Part shown: positions 7,258 through 7,890 of the stretch, piece by piece
Layout of the letters: each line of letters opens with the position of its first letter
How positions within the stretch are numbered: the stretch's first letter is position 1
Assembly (NCBI GenBank): GCA_009918425.1
Contig: RGEC01000101.1
Location: forward strand, 1 to 7,890
Source of the DNA: Bacteroidota bacterium
GTDB lineage: Bacteria > Bacteroidota > Bacteroidia > NS11-12g > UBA955
DNA length: 7,890 bases
Direction of reading: 5' to 3'
Program-made: the position numbers and the translations under genes
The notes under the pieces: generated by a model
The model's database searches: none
The model's input: only the letters and a program-made list of their open reading frames with translations
Told to the model about the DNA's origin: nothing

Positions 7258-7293
7258 CAAAAATAATACATACAGGCTGTGTTGCCATGCAAA
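7258..7293 (-). promoter_or_regulatory. Candidate Bacteroidota promoter for frr
   Basis: On the minus strand, TATTTTTG (7265-7258) matches the -7 consensus TAnnTTTG exactly. It would place transcription start about 10 nt before the frr ATG. The nearest TTTG for the -33 element (7293-7290) is 24 nt away rather than about 20, so the upstream half is weak. Confidence 0.4.
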
Positions 7294-7315
7294 CAGGTCG
7301 CGTGATATGTTTTTC

Positions 7316-7347
7316 TTTGACAATGCCATGGTTTAGTGGTAACTTTG
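7316..7347 (+). promoter_or_regulatory. Bacteroidota-type promoter for tatA-gatA
   Basis: TTTG at 7316-7319, a 20-nt spacer, and TAACTTTG at 7340-7347 match the -33 and -7 elements of the Bacteroidota primary sigma factor. Transcription would begin near 7352-7354, leaving a leader of only about 10 nt before the tatA ATG at 7363. The -7 element overlaps the upstream GTG at 7336, which argues against that codon as a start. Confidence 0.7.
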
Positions 7348-7362
7348 AACAAAATTTCAAAC

Positions 7363-7575
7363 ATGAATACAATACTTCTTTTGGGTATGGGAGCACAGGA
7401 AATCATTCTGGTACTGGTGATTGTGTTGTTGTTGTTTGGTGGCAAAAAAATTCCGGAACTGATGCGTGGTCTTGGCCGTGGAGTGCGTGAATTCAACGAT
7501 GCCAAAAACAATGTGCAAAGTGAGATTCGCAAAGGCATGGATGAAGACCCCAACAAGAACAAGTCAGAGGCTTGA
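7363..7575 (+). CDS. tatA: Sec-independent protein translocase subunit TatA/TatE family
   Basis: A 70-residue membrane protein that multimerises with TatC to export folded proteins bearing twin-arginine signals. Architecture is canonical. A short N-terminus with a polar residue leads into one membrane helix (about 11-25, EIILVLVIVLLLF). The hinge FGGKKIPEL (25-33) follows, then an amphipathic helix RGLGRGVREFNDAK (35-48). The tail is charged and probably disordered, ending KNKSEA. The ATG at 7363 is chosen because the promoter lies just upstream and the longer frame from GTG 7336 would overlap the -7 element. A second ATG at 7387 (MGAQEII) is possible but less likely. Its TGA overlaps the TTG start of gatA by 4 bp, so the two are probably coupled. 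No tatC is visible here. Confidence 0.95.
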   Translation: MNTILLLGMGAQEIILVLVIVLLLFGGKKIPELMRGLGRGVREFNDAKNNVQSEIRKGMDEDPNKNKSEA

Positions 7576-7890
7576 GCAGTTACCGGCGCATTACCGATAT
7601 ACAGGCCGACATCTTAAGCGGCAAAACCAGTTGTGTTCAGCTGGTTAAGAATTATATTGCCTGTATAGAAGAAAACAAACAACTCAATGCATTTCTTGAA
7701 GTATGGGCAGATGAAGCACTGGAGCGGGCAGAACAAATAGACCAAAAATTAAAATCCGGAACTGCCGGGCGTCTGGCGGGTGCTGTTATTGGTATAAAAG
7801 ACAACCTGGCTTACCAAGGGCACAAGGTATCTGCGGCCAGTAAAATTCTCGAAGGTTTTGAAAGCCTTTACACCGCTACCGCAGTACAGC
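7572..7890 (+). CDS. gatA: Glutamyl-tRNA(Gln) amidotransferase subunit A, 3'-truncated by window end
   Basis: Amidase-signature subunit of GatCAB, which hydrolyses glutamine and passes ammonia to convert Glu-tRNA(Gln) to Gln-tRNA(Gln). About 106 residues are visible. The N-terminal helical region includes ITDIQADILSGKTSCVQLV and NKQLNAFLEVWADEALERA. It runs into AGAVIGIKDNLAYQG, whose Lys (residue 76) is the Lys of the Ser-cisSer-Lys triad. Both serines lie beyond the window. The frame has no ATG near the expected N-terminus. TTG at 7572 overlapping the tatA stop (TTGA) gives a normal-length start, and AGAGG at 7566-7570 lies unusually close (1 nt). A related amidase is the only alternative, but the N-terminal helix pattern favours GatA. 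Confidence 0.88.
   Translation, partial: MSSYRRITDIQADILSGKTSCVQLVKNYIACIEENKQLNAFLEVWADEALERAEQIDQKLKSGTAGRLAGAVIGIKDNLAYQGHKVSAASKILEGFESLYTATAVQ

Noticed and set aside
7280..7295. Imperfect palindrome TGTTGCCATGCAAACA as an operator
   Set aside because: Only 12 of 16 positions are symmetric. Such a match is expected by chance, so it is not listed as a feature.

Overview
The window looks like a chromosomal segment of a Bacteroidota bacterium, possibly Flavobacteriales-like. This rests on two perfect TAnnTTTG-type -7 elements (the Bacteroidota sigma factor consensus) in the frr/tatA gap, mostly weak or absent Shine-Dalgarno sequences, and the general look of the AsnB, PurK, Frr, TatA and GatA proteins. 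The taxonomic placement is inference; no rRNA or other marker is present.

Positions 1-5520 form the edge of a surface-polysaccharide (O-antigen, capsule or exopolysaccharide) gene cluster. A GT4 glycosyltransferase, cut by the window start, runs on the plus strand to 656. It converges, with a 24-bp overlap, on a minus-strand pair: an NAD(P)-binding epimerase/dehydratase (633-1319) and a second GT4 glycosyltransferase (1353-2486, TTG start). A 33-bp gap separates that pair from a plus-strand operon. This operon holds an AsnB-type glutamine amidotransferase (2520-4367), a third GT4 glycosyltransferase (4360-5520) and purK (5513-6673), chained by two 8-bp stop/start overlaps.

From 5513 on the content is housekeeping: purK (purine synthesis), frr on the minus strand (ribosome recycling), then a divergent tatA-gatA unit (twin-arginine export, and the start of the Glu-tRNA(Gln) amidotransferase A subunit, cut by the window end). 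The 120-bp frr/tatA spacer carries outward-facing promoter candidates for both genes. The tatA one is an excellent match at both elements.

The most notable observation is a perfect 23-bp tandem duplication (1390-1412 and 1413-1435) inside the 3' end of the minus-strand glycosyltransferase. Because 23 is not a multiple of three, it shifts the frame and replaces the normal C-terminal helix with an unrelated 18-residue tail. Removing one copy on paper restores a tail typical of GT4 enzymes, a 396-residue protein, and a 47-bp overlap with the next gene. This is either a recent inactivating or altering mutation, a reversible on/off slippage site, or an assembly error.

No tRNA, rRNA, CRISPR array, insertion sequence or convincing intrinsic terminator was seen. 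No stretch above about 120 bp lacks a gene. I do not see a wholly new multi-gene system here.
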